A stretch of 64,000 nucleotides of DNA from JAAELZ01 sp965237995 (GTDB taxonomy: Bacteria > Pseudomonadota > Gammaproteobacteria > Arenicellales > Poriferihabitantaceae): the NCBI GenBank assembly GCA_965237995.1, contig CBDEGO010000003.1, positions 248,001 through 312,000 of the forward strand, given 5' to 3'. The position numbers and the translations under genes were made by a program. The notes beneath the pieces were generated by a model that saw nothing but the letters and a program-made list of their open reading frames with translations, did not search any database and was not told where the DNA came from. Positions within the stretch are counted from its first letter, which is position 1; each line of letters starts with the position of its first letter. This document shows, piece after piece, positions 42,189 through 53,400 of this stretch.

Positions 42189-42322
42189 TAAACAACCAAA
42201 ACTGTGCTACCGCCTGCAGGGACGTTAAAAGCGCTTAACTATTTTTGCTTTTAAATACTGTGAATTTTCGGAAGGTTACGCTTCCCTTTTCTTGTTTTAG
42301 TAGCAGCGCTAAATGGTTTAGC

Positions 42323-43840
42323 CTATAAACAGATAGTAGCCACTTTTGATGAACTAGTAATAATAGGAAAACAAAAACCTTCGTCTGCTGTCGCTTCCTG
42401 AACAGCGGCAAGAGCAGCTTCAATATTTAAACGCCGCTTTATAACCGGTGTTTGTACAATGAGCGGCCCAACGCTTTTAAATACTGCTGCCATTTGACTA
42501 ACAGAAAGTGCTGAATTTTTGTTTCTTAATACCGCCCAAGCACCGGAAACGTGAGCAGCAGCGATCGAAGTGCCGGTCTCCGCAACATATTGGGGAGACG
42601 GGAGTGTAGAGGTCGTAACGGCCACGCCTGGAGCAAACAAGTCTAAGGTGGCTGATGAACGATTATTGTTTATCCATGGATCATCTTGGGTAGAGCCAGA
42701 GGCTGCATCTGTCGCTGCAACCGCAAAAGCGGTTGATATGCAAGCTGGTGAAGACACTCCCAACTGACTAGCATTATTACCCGCTGCAGCAACGACTGCG
42801 ACACCTACATTAACAAGATTATTTATTGCTGTAGTCAAGCCTGGATTTACGCCGTTGCAAGGGCCTTGTGCGCCAGCAATTTGACTACCGATACTAAGAT
42901 TAACTGCCGCTATAGAGTGTGAGCCACTAATATTTCTAACATATTCCAGACCTTTAATAATGTCACTGTCAAAGAAGGCAATGCAACTATTAGGTGGGTT
43001 TGGACATAAATCAGTATCTAATATTTCTGTACCAACTTGTACAGGGATAATACTTGCTCCTAGCGACACTCCATTTTGAGTATTGCCGCTTACCGTAGCC
43101 ACATTTCCTGCGATAACACCCGCCATCTTAGTACCATGATCACAACCCGTTTTACTTGGGCTACAAGGTGTACCTGTCCCAGCTGTACCCGACCCTGCGC
43201 CAACTTGCTGTTGTTGCCCATTCGGACACAAAGAAGCAAAGTCAGAATTACCGCTTATTGAGGTATCATTATATGAAAAACACGCTTCGGCGGCGCCAAC
43301 AATTCTTCCTGTTAAGAATGGATGAGTTTTATCAACCCCAGAGTCTAATACCGCAACAGACCAACTAGTCCCAGAATATTGGGAGGTAGATTGCGTAGGA
43401 AACACTAATGGCACACTACTGGAAAGTAGAGGCCAGTTTAGTTTGTCTTCATATACATCAATGGATGCGTCATTAACTAGTGCGGCAAGCCCGGACTGAT
43501 TAACCGTTAGCGCATAAATATTAGGGTTGTCGAATTCTAATATTTCCCTTGTACTTGTACGTCCATTTTTGTTCCTGCCGACACCAAGCTTACCACGAAG
43601 ACTTAGCAAGTCATTTGTTCTCGCGACTCGGCTCTTCGCGTCAAGTGGGCTATCCAAAGGAGAGGAATTAGAGGGATTCCTTAGGTTTGGGCTATTCCTA
43701 CTCAATTCCACAATTACTCGTATGGAATCAACGTTTGCATACTTTATTAACTCGTTCTGTGCAAGACCAGCCGCGTAAGATGTAGAACTCACTACACAGC
43801 AAAATGCCAACAAAACAAATTGTCTTATCATTGTGAACAT
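42323..43840 (-). CDS. Secreted subtilisin-like serine protease (S8 family)
   Basis: A 505-residue S8 peptidase. Residues 1-23 are a signal peptide (ending SYAA); residues about 35-140 look like an inhibitor/pro-region (IRVIVELSRNS onward). The catalytic Asp is in VAVLDSGVD (about 166), His in DHGTKMAG (about 235), the oxyanion Asn in AAAGNN (about 355) and Ser in GTSIAAAHVSG (about 425), so the triad is complete. Several Cys pairs fit export. It is the last gene of a likely unit with the 170-residue exported protein and the giant protein, all on the minus strand with gaps of 53 and 72 bases. It could mature the giant protein; that is inference. Confidence 0.9.
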   Translation of the reverse strand: MFTMIRQFVLLAFCCVVSSTSYAAGLAQNELIKYANVDSIRVIVELSRNSPNLRNPSNSSPLDSPLDAKSRVARTNDLLSLRGKLGVGRNKNGRTSTREILEFDNPNIYALTVNQSGLAALVNDASIDVYEDKLNWPLLSSSVPLVFPTQSTSQYSGTSWSVAVLDSGVDKTHPFLTGRIVGAAEACFSYNDTSISGNSDFASLCPNGQQQQVGAGSGTAGTGTPCSPSKTGCDHGTKMAGVIAGNVATVSGNTQNGVSLGASIIPVQVGTEILDTDLCPNPPNSCIAFFDSDIIKGLEYVRNISGSHSIAAVNLSIGSQIAGAQGPCNGVNPGLTTAINNLVNVGVAVVAAAGNNASQLGVSSPACISTAFAVAATDAASGSTQDDPWINNNRSSATLDLFAPGVAVTTSTLPSPQYVAETGTSIAAAHVSGAWAVLRNKNSALSVSQMAAVFKSVGPLIVQTPVIKRRLNIEAALAAVQEATADEGFCFPIITSSSKVATICL

Positions 43841-43893
43841 TTCGTGATGATTAACGTATCACCACTAATAGCTTGTTTATAAAAGAAAATGAA

Positions 43894-44406
43894 TCACACT
43901 ACACTTGCAACAAATAAGGGTAACAGATCAATCACTACCGTTTGATCTGGCTCTTCATAGCAACAATAAACAATTTCTAGAGACAAGTCGCCTACCGGTA
44001 AACAACTAATTGCACTTCCACTAGCGCCAATCCAGCTAAACTCCATTCCACTGGTACTAGTCACTGAGAGGGGTAACGTTACTCCAGCACTTAATACATT
44101 TTTAATGTCATCAGCAAGTAGCGTTAAAGACTTTATTTCGAGCGGGCAATCGTTTGATGCAGTAAGCAATAAACGTGCTTCACCTATAGATGATGTACCT
44201 GAGCACTTCGGTGCAACCACGACGGTTATCACAGGATCTCCACAAATGCATAAAGTAGGAGGAAGAGTGGTCGTAGTGGTAGTGGTACCGCATGGAGGCG
44301 TACATTCAGCATGCACCGGCAAACTGACGCTTGCTATTACTGGAGCCGTCCACTTTATGACTTTTCGTCTATCAAGTATTTGCGCCGTACTTTTTTTGGT
44401 TTTCAT
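43894..44406 (-). CDS. Small exported protein with twin-arginine-like signal and Thr-rich linker
   Basis: A 170-residue protein I cannot assign to a named family. The N-terminus DRRKVIKWTAPVIASVSLPVHA is a signal peptide with two arginines before a short hydrophobic core, cleaved after VHA. The mature part begins with a Cys pair and a poly-Thr stretch (CGTTTTTTTLPP), then about 120 residues predicted as beta-sandwich, with further Cys residues (CICGDP, KCSGTS, NDCPLE, ISCLPV, YCCYEE). Small proteins with this signal type often lie next to DUF11-repeat proteins in gammaproteobacteria. It lies between the giant C25 protein and the S8 protease, so a shared role at the cell surface is likely. Confidence 0.75.
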   Translation of the reverse strand: MKTKKSTAQILDRRKVIKWTAPVIASVSLPVHAECTPPCGTTTTTTTLPPTLCICGDPVITVVVAPKCSGTSSIGEARLLLTASNDCPLEIKSLTLLADDIKNVLSAGVTLPLSVTSTSGMEFSWIGASGSAISCLPVGDLSLEIVYCCYEEPDQTVVIDLLPLFVASVV

Positions 44407-44478
44407 AATATTACAATTAAAAAAATAATTATTACGTGTAATCGTACAATTACACTACTAATGTAAACTTAATACTGC

Positions 44479-47400
44479 TTATTGATAAACAGGCATATCA
44501 TCAAACCCAAGCACAGCCCATCCAAGCAAGACGTCCAATTGGTAAGGCGTATTGATAGCAATTTGCTGCTTGGCAGCTAATACTGCATCACCGATGCTCA
44601 TACCTTGCTTTAAGAACTTGAATAAAAACCCTGACATACGCTTTTCTGCCGTAGCCTGAGTATAACTACTGGCACCCATTACAGTCACTGCACCTTGTTC
44701 CCCTTCAACTAAAAATCGATGCGCCATGGGTTCAGTATTGGGGCTAACATAAAACGTATTTGAACACCCCCCTTGAACAACAACGGTGGGCTTTTGAAAA
44801 TTGTTTAATCCAGAAACATCATCCGCAGTTAACATACCGCTTAATGACCAACGATCTGCAGAGGAATGACCGAAATAAGAAACTACCCCAACCCCGCCGT
44901 TAATTGCATTTTGTATATTTAGCCTTGCTTGAGCCAACGTGGTTGTCGCATCGTCATAATACACCTTATCAACTGACCAGTTGTTGCGAAAGTGATCAAA
45001 AATCAACCTTTCAGAGTCACTCTTAAAACTATAGTTAGAGGCATCTAACCTATCCGCTGCGAAAAGCGCCTTATTACCATAATCGCGCGCAAGATAGCGC
45101 TGACGCTTAGTAACAAGATTAGCCAATTCACCGGTAGTACGCACTGGCAGCCTGGCAATAGATAAATCTGGCACCAAGTCATTGTCGATCAAAGCATAGC
45201 TTGCATCTGATGGAACTGAAGTAACATTATTAGCAACAGGCGTATAGATAGATGGAATAAAACTGCGCGACCCGGTTTCTAAATTATCGTGATAATCATA
45301 CACATCACCACCAACAAGCAAGATATGACGAGTACCGCGATTGTGATATGCGTCTTCTATGAACTGTGCAATAGCTGCTGCATCTACGACACCACCCGAA
45401 TATTCAGCATAGATTGTTTCTACATCAATAAGATCAACCGTGCCATATTGACTGGTAATTTCATTCGCATAATTCTCAAGTAAGCTAGAAGATGTGCCAA
45501 TAAAATCAGGATGGGAGATAATGACATATTTAGCCGCTCCACTAGACATAGCACTGTCGGCAGCAACGCTCACTGTTGGCTTTAAAGTGCCAGAATTTGT
45601 AGCCACATAATAAGTATCTTCTTGCTCGGTATCACTTCCAGCAAAATACACACAGCTGTTAGTACAAGAACCCACGCCGCGTTGGGCCATGAAATAGCCA
45701 TTGCCATCAGCATCCATTCGTATAACAGTGGCCTCTGCGCTGTCTAAGCCTTTAACCCGGAACTTGCTCCAGTTTGAATTAAAAACCAACGACCCTTGTC
45801 CTTCGGCTACAAACTTCTTCGGATACTTTAGCGTAATATGATCCAACATCACTATGTCGTATAGATAGCCCGTATCTTTTGGTACGCTAACTTTAATAGT
45901 GTTATTACCTATTTGTAGACTAGTTAAGCCAGCTTTTTCAGTTTTTGTACGAAAGCCGTCAAACCTTGAATTAATCACTTGCTGTCCATTAAAGTCAATC
46001 AACACATGATGGTCAGGCTGTGCAGCGCCGTTGCCATCGAATGTAGAAGCCCCCCACAAACTAACTTCTAACGCAGGCCTAAGTGCCGGCTGTCGAGTTA
46101 CACCTGACGAGCTAAAACCATAGTTAATCGCGGGCGCATAGTCGCTGATATTAAGCGTCACTGTTTTAGATACCCCTGATGAATCAAAAGCACTTAATTG
46201 ATCCGCAAACCATGAATCATCAGGTTCAGGCGAATAAAAACTGTACTTATTTTGAGGCGCATAAACTTTTTCACCCAAATAGCTACTAGCAAGTGCAATA
46301 TCAGAACCTGGATAATTTGTATCATCTTGCTCAATACCTAATTGACCTTCATCCAGCACAAGCGTATAGCGATTGATTTTTGAATACAACGTGCTCAACG
46401 CCCTTCCTGCAAACACTAAAGATGAACCATCAGTGAAAGAAGCTGAAGCACCCGTATTAATAGACACAGGCCATAATTGGCTATTTTCTTTTAGACCAAT
46501 TCGATTAGTAGCGATACCGCGCAAGTCCAACCCTGAATTCATTAAGTCTTGATGTGTCACCTCATAAACGCCTGCTTGCTCTACCTCAAAACTCACTAGA
46601 TCAATCGCCTGAGCAGGTGCAACTAGCGCCGAAAGAATAAATGCCGCCGCTTTAGCTACATAATACGAAGTACCTTTATTCTCCGTATCGTCGCTATTAC
46701 TTTGCAAATTCTTGAACTGGTTTAGCTTACGTTGCATCTCTTGTATTCTTTGTTGCTCTCTTAAAGTTTTCTTTTCTTCACTTTCTTGATTAATCACATC
46801 CCAATCAATAGGTCGTGGCTTAGATAGAAAACCATGCTCCTCACCTAGATTAAACGGTCCATGAATAACTTCTTTACCCGCCACACCAACATCAGTCAGC
46901 ATAAATTGCGTCTGTTCAGTGGTAGCAACAAAGCTGTAGCTTTGTGCCGAAGAAGCATCACCTTGAGACAGGATAATGGTTTCATTTAAACGCTTAACAT
47001 TGCCGTCACTATCAACACTCGAGAGATAGAAGCCTGCATTGGCAATTTCGGTTTCCGTCTGCCACTCAATATTCACCGTACCGTTTAGGTTATCTGATGC
47101 TCTAAACCAACCTAGTGTTATCGGTGTGGAAGGCGGTGTCACTCCAAAAGGCGTTTCAGAAGTAAAGTCTCCGCCACCATTTGTAGACGTCGGGGTTGCC
47201 GAGTTTTCAGAATAATCCATCTCAACATTACCAAGTGGGTCAACACCTGTTGCAAGGGCAAGGTTATTAAAGGGACCATAGTATCGCGCCGGAGTCAGGT
47301 CGAAACTAACGGATACATTACCTATCGCTCCAGACACCAAGGTATTACCGGTTGGCGCTAATAAATTGTTATCGCCTGTTCCAGTATAAGTATTACTCAC

Positions 47401-50400
47401 AACCAATGGCGTCGTTCCAGCAATGGCTGAATTATCTACCACCGAGGCATTGGAAACCTGTGCTCCACTTGCGACTGGATTGTTAAGCATTGCATTAAGA
47501 TCATCCACAATCTGAACATTCTCCAACAATACATCACCATCATTGATCACAACCATATTGAAGGTAACACGATATACACCTTCTGAAACCTCAGCAATTC
47601 CGCCAAATTCTTTAGAAATAATGAGGCTTGGTGGAGGTATTGGTGTCAACATTGTAGTTGTCGGATCATCTGTTGGATCATCCGGATCATTCGGATTTTC
47701 ACCTAATGGATTCGGCGTCTCTACCGTATCTGGATCTGTAATTTGATTACCGTCCGGATCCGTACCCGTATCCGACGTATCCATCACTGGATCTAAAGGT
47801 GTACCTGAAATATCATTCAGTGGAACATCACTGCTATCTACTGGCGCACCTGTCGTGGTCGCCACGTTTTCAACAGAGCCCGCATCTATATCCGCCTGTA
47901 CAATAGCGTAGCTGCCTATAGTCGTACATGTCGCAGTAGCACCGATCGCTAAAGTGGCCACACAAGCAACGTCAGCTAAGCCTAACTTAGCATCGCTAAT
48001 CGTCACAGGGGCCAAGATAGTATTACCCGTGTTTTCAACCATAAAGGTGTAGGTAATCGTATCGCCCACATCCGTAATACCATTGGTATTTTCGTCGGTA
48101 ACTACACCTGCAAACTTAGTTAACTCAAGCTGAGGCATTGGTGCAATCAGCAAAGTCGTTGGATCATCTTTCGGATCCGCCCCATCATTTGGATTTGGAC
48201 CTAAAGGATTCGGCGTCTCTACCGTGTCTGGATCGGTAATCACACTAGTATCTGGATCCGTACCCGTATCCGACGTATCTGTCACTGGCGTCAACGGTGT
48301 ACCTGGATTAGCAGGGTCATCCAAACGATCACCATTACTGTCTACTGGTGTACCCGTAGCCGTGGCCACGTTCTCAACACCGCCCGCTTCTACATCAGCT
48401 TGTAAGATGGTGTAAGTAGCGGTCGTCGTACATGTCTCAGTGGCTCCCACTGCTATGTTGTCCGCACACGCTACATCGGTCAAACCTAACTTAGCATCGC
48501 TAATCGTTACCGGAGCAAGAATCGTACTACCCGTATTCTCCACACTAAAACTGTACTCCACCGTATCACCCGCATCGGTAAAGCCATTGCCATTCACATC
48601 CGTTACCGCAGTGATTGATTTAGTAAGCTCAATATCAGGTACTGGCGTAAGCATCAACGTCGTCGGATCATCTGTTGGGTCCGTCGACTCATTTGGATTC
48701 TCACCCAATGGATTCGGTGTCTCTACCGTATCGGGATCCGGAATCATATTACCGTTTGTATCCGTACCCGTATCTGAGGTATCCGTTACTGGAGTCAACG
48801 GCGTGCCTGGGTTCGCTGGGTCATCCAACGGATCATCATTACTGTCTACTGGTGTACCAGTTGTCGTCGCCACATTCTCTACACCGCCCGCTTCTACATC
48901 TACCTGCATAATGGTGTAACTACCCGTGGTCGTACACGTCGCACTCGCACCAATCGCTAATGTAGGTACACATGCTACATCTGTGAGACCTAACTTAGCA
49001 TCGCTGATCGTCACCGGCATCAAGATAGTACTACCCGTGTTCTCAACCACGAAGCTATAGCTAATCGTATCACCCACATCCGTTAGGCCATTGGTATTTA
49101 CATCCGTCACCGCAGTGATTGATTTAGTGATTTCAATCTGAGGAGTTGGCGTAATCAATACCGTCGTTGGGTCGTCTTTTGGATCCGCCCCATCATTTGG
49201 ATTTGGACCTAAAGGATTCGGCGTCTCTACCGTATCTGGATCTGTAATCACACTAGTATCTGGATCCGTACCCGTATCCGACGTATCGGTTACCGGACCC
49301 AAAGGCGTACCTGGATTCGCTGGGTCATCCACGTCAACACCATTACTGTCCACTGGCGTACCGGCTGTCGTCGCTACGTTCTCAACACCGCCTGCTTCTA
49401 CATCAGCCTGTAAGATGGTGTAGTTACCCGTCGTTGTACACGTCGCAGTGGCGCCAACCGCTAAACTGGTCACACACGCTGCATCCGTGATCCCTAACTT
49501 AACATCACTGATCGTTACCGGAGCGAGAATAGTATTACCCGTGTTCTCAACCACAAAACTGTAAGCAATAATATCGCCCGCATCCGTCAAACCATTGCTA
49601 TTAACATCCGTCACCGACGTAACCGATTTAGTTATTTCTATCAGAGGCATGGGTGCAATCAACAACGTCGTTGGATCATCTTTTGGATCCGTCGACTCAT
49701 TTGAATTCTCATCCAATGGGTTCGGCGTCTCTACCGTGTCTGGGTCTACAATCACGGTAGTATCTGGATCCGTACCGGTATCTGAGGTATCCGTTACCGG
49801 GATCAAAGGTGTACCTGGATTAGCAGGGTCGTCCAAGCGATCACCATTACTGTCTACTGGTGTACCCGTAGCCGTGGCCACGTTCTCAACACCGCCCGCC
49901 TCTACATCAGCTTGTAAGATGGTGTAAGTAGCTGTCGTTGTACATGTCTCAGTGGCACCTACTGCTATGTTGTCCGCACACGCAGCATCAGTCAAACCTA
50001 ACTTAGCATCAGTAATCGTTACCGGTGCCAGAATTACATTACCTGTATTCTCAACAACAAAACTATACTCTACCGTATCACCCGCATCGGTAAAGCCATT
50101 GCCATTCACATCCGTTACCGCAGTGATTGATTTAGTAAGCTCAATATCAGGTACTGGCGTAATCAAATACGTCGTTGGATCATCTTTTGGGTCTGCCGTA
50201 TCATTTACATTCTCATCTAAAGGATTCGGTGTCTCTACCGTATCTGGATCGGTAATCGAAACAGCTGCCGGATCCGTACCCGTATCCGATGTGTCTGTTA
50301 CCGCAGCTAAAGGTGTGCCTGGGTTCGCTGGGTCATCCAACGGATCATCATTACTGTCTACTGGTGTACCAGTTGTCGTCGCCACATTCTCTACACCGCC

Positions 50401-53400
50401 CGCTTCTACATCTACCTGCATAATGGTGTAACTACCCGTGGTCGTACACGTCGCACTCGCACCAATCGCTAATGTAGGTACACATGCTACATCTGTGAGA
50501 CCTAACTTAGCATCGCTGATCGTCACCGGCATCAAGATAGTACTACCCGTGTTCTCAACCACGAAGCTATAGCTAATCGTATCACCCACATCCGTTAGGC
50601 CATTGGTATTTACATCCGTCACCGCAGTAATTGATTTAGTGATTTCAATCTGAGGAGTTGGCGTAATCAATACCGTCGTTGGGTCGTCTTTTGGATCCGC
50701 CCCATCATTTGGATTTGGACCTAAAGGATTCGGTGTCTCTACCGTATCTGGATCTGTAATCACATTAGTATCTGGATCCGTACCTGTATCCGAGGTATCC
50801 GTGACTGGGCCTAATGGCGAACCTGAAATATCATTTAGTACAGCACCAGCGCTGTCTACTGGCGTACCTGTTGCCGTCGCTACGTTCTCAACGCCGCCCA
50901 CTTCTACATCGGCCTGTAAGATGGTGTAGTTGCCCGTCGTTGTGCACGTCGCAGTGGCGCCAACCGCTAAATTATCAACACAAGCAACGTTAGTTAAGAC
51001 TAACTTAGCATCGCTGAAAGTTACCGGTGCCAGAATAGTATTACCCGTGTTTTCAACCACAAAACTGTAAGCAATAATATCGCCCGCATCCGTCAAACCA
51101 TTGCTATTAACATCCGTTACCGACGTGACTGATTTAGTTAATTCAATTCCAGGCACGGGTGCAATCAATACCGTCGTCGGATCATCTTTCGGATCCGTCG
51201 TAACGTTTGCATTCTCATCTAAAGGATTCAGCGTCTCTACCGTATCTGGGTCCGTAACAGGAGCGCCGTTATCCGTACCCGTATCCGACGTATCCGTCGC
51301 TGGAGCTATAGGTGTACCTGGATTAGCCGGATCATCTAAGGGGCCGCCGTTGTTATCTACAGATGGAGCCAAGGTCGTGGCTACGTTTTCAACACCGCCT
51401 GCCTCTACATCTGATTGCAAAATAGTATAGTTACCCGTGGTCGAACACGTCGCAGTGGCGCCAACCGCTAAAGTAGGCACACACGCAGCATTCGTTAACC
51501 CTAGTTTAGGATCGCTGATGGTTACTGGCGCCAATATGGTACCGCCCGTATTCTCAACGCTAAAGCTATAGGCAATCGTATCTCCAGCATCAGTAATTCC
51601 GTTGTTATTTACATCGGTTATTATGCCCGACGACTTAGTTAACTCAATGTCAGGCACGACCATGAAACCCATGTCAACCGTTAGGTTGCCGTTTGTTTCT
51701 AACGCATTATCAGCATCATCATCAGTTCCAGAAATCGGACCCGTTTCAGTATTAGCATCCGGCTCACCACCCGTACTTAGGGTAATAACGTCACTAACAT
51801 ACTGGGTTGGCGAATTGGTAGTGGCGATACTCGAATCATCCGCAATATCGCTGTTTGACGTCCCTTGCGTCGTTACCGGCTCATACTCTGCCGACGGTAC
51901 ATCCACTTGGACGTAATAATCTCCATCTGGCAAATGTTCAAAGTAGTACAACCCATCCGGCCCAGTGACAACTGTTGCGCCAGGAATCGGCACCATGTTG
52001 GAATCTAACAAGGTAACAGTTGCACCTTCAATAGTGGGCTCATTGGCATCTTGTAGACTGTCATAGTCGGCATCCAACCACAAAGTACCTCCTACAGATA
52101 CGCCCTGAATCATTGCAGACACATCGTTTGAGCGCACAGGCACATCAATGTTAGCCGCCCTTGCACCAAAGTTATTGGTGTATATATCAGACTTCGCGCT
52201 ATCTGCTGGTAACAAATTGACCGTTACCGTTTTCGTTTCAGAAGCGTTCAGTGCGCTGAAAGTAACCCGAAAACCCGTTGAAGTACTATCACAAGTAGCC
52301 CCCCAAGCATTGGTATTATCATCTGGGTTTCGGTTTATGTTAGCAACGGGATCGGAGGTACATTCTACTGTAGCCCCTCCTCCTGTTGTGGTAATGGACA
52401 CCAATTCAGACGTGCCCGAAAAATTAGAAGCCGGGGTACGCCCATCGCCCGCATCAGTGCCCGCTGGAGTGCCAATGAACGACGCCGCTAGTTCGGTTCC
52501 ATCCGCCGTGTGAGGCAAAGCATCGATAATCACGACACTTCCTACATCACCCAAACCATTATTATCAACAGTCAGCACATAACTATACTCGTCACCAATA
52601 CGAAAGACCGAACAGTCTCCTGCAAACAAGGTATTTGCTGCCACAGCACTGCTGCCGGGGTCAACCGTACAGTCACCGCCTAGGTCTGGCACGTCTTTTC
52701 GAACTGTTATCTCATTGTATTCTGGAGCAGAATAGACAACATCATTACCTATTTTCGTTTCAAACACCTGCGGCGCATATGAACCCCCCGCTATAGTCAG
52801 TCTCTCAGCGGAAGCGGTAACGGTATTTTGATACCGTTGATTCGCCCTTAGACTAACCATACGAACAGTGACCTGAAACTTGGCATAAAATGGTGATGAA
52901 CGATAATCACCCGAACCCGCACCGCCCGAGAATACGCACTGAACATCCCCAAACACACCCGCTAACGAATCTGTACAGTTTGCCGTACCGGTTATCGGAT
53001 TATCATCCGCATCCACTGGAGCAGTCATTGACACAAACTCAAAGTTCGCATGACCCGCGCCCGATGTAATTAAATCGGTCACCGTCACATCGCCAAATAG
53101 CTCAACCGGTGAACCTACAATTGATGTTTCAATTTCGAAAGTATATTCATCACCATTAACCGCAAGATTTGTTATACCGGTTAGATTAGTTTTATTAACA
53201 GTAAGCTGAGCTTCCACTATATTCACCATATCGGCATGTGCAATGACAATCGGGGAGCGCGGTGAATTAGTTGGGTCACCACTTTGACTAGTACCATCTT
53301 GTCCAGTAGATCTGAAGTCGTCGCTTCTTGACTCGAAAGCACCCGGGTCGAGGTCAAGGCCATCAATATAATGCTTTTCATTGGTATTATTGTAAGCCAA

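Noticed and set aside
47632..51652. Regular repeats that at first sight suggest a CRISPR or satellite array; also long plus-strand frames in this region
   Set aside because: The repeats are 504-base coding units of one continuous minus-strand protein. The plus-strand frames are open only because of its repetitive codon pattern and lack family similarity.
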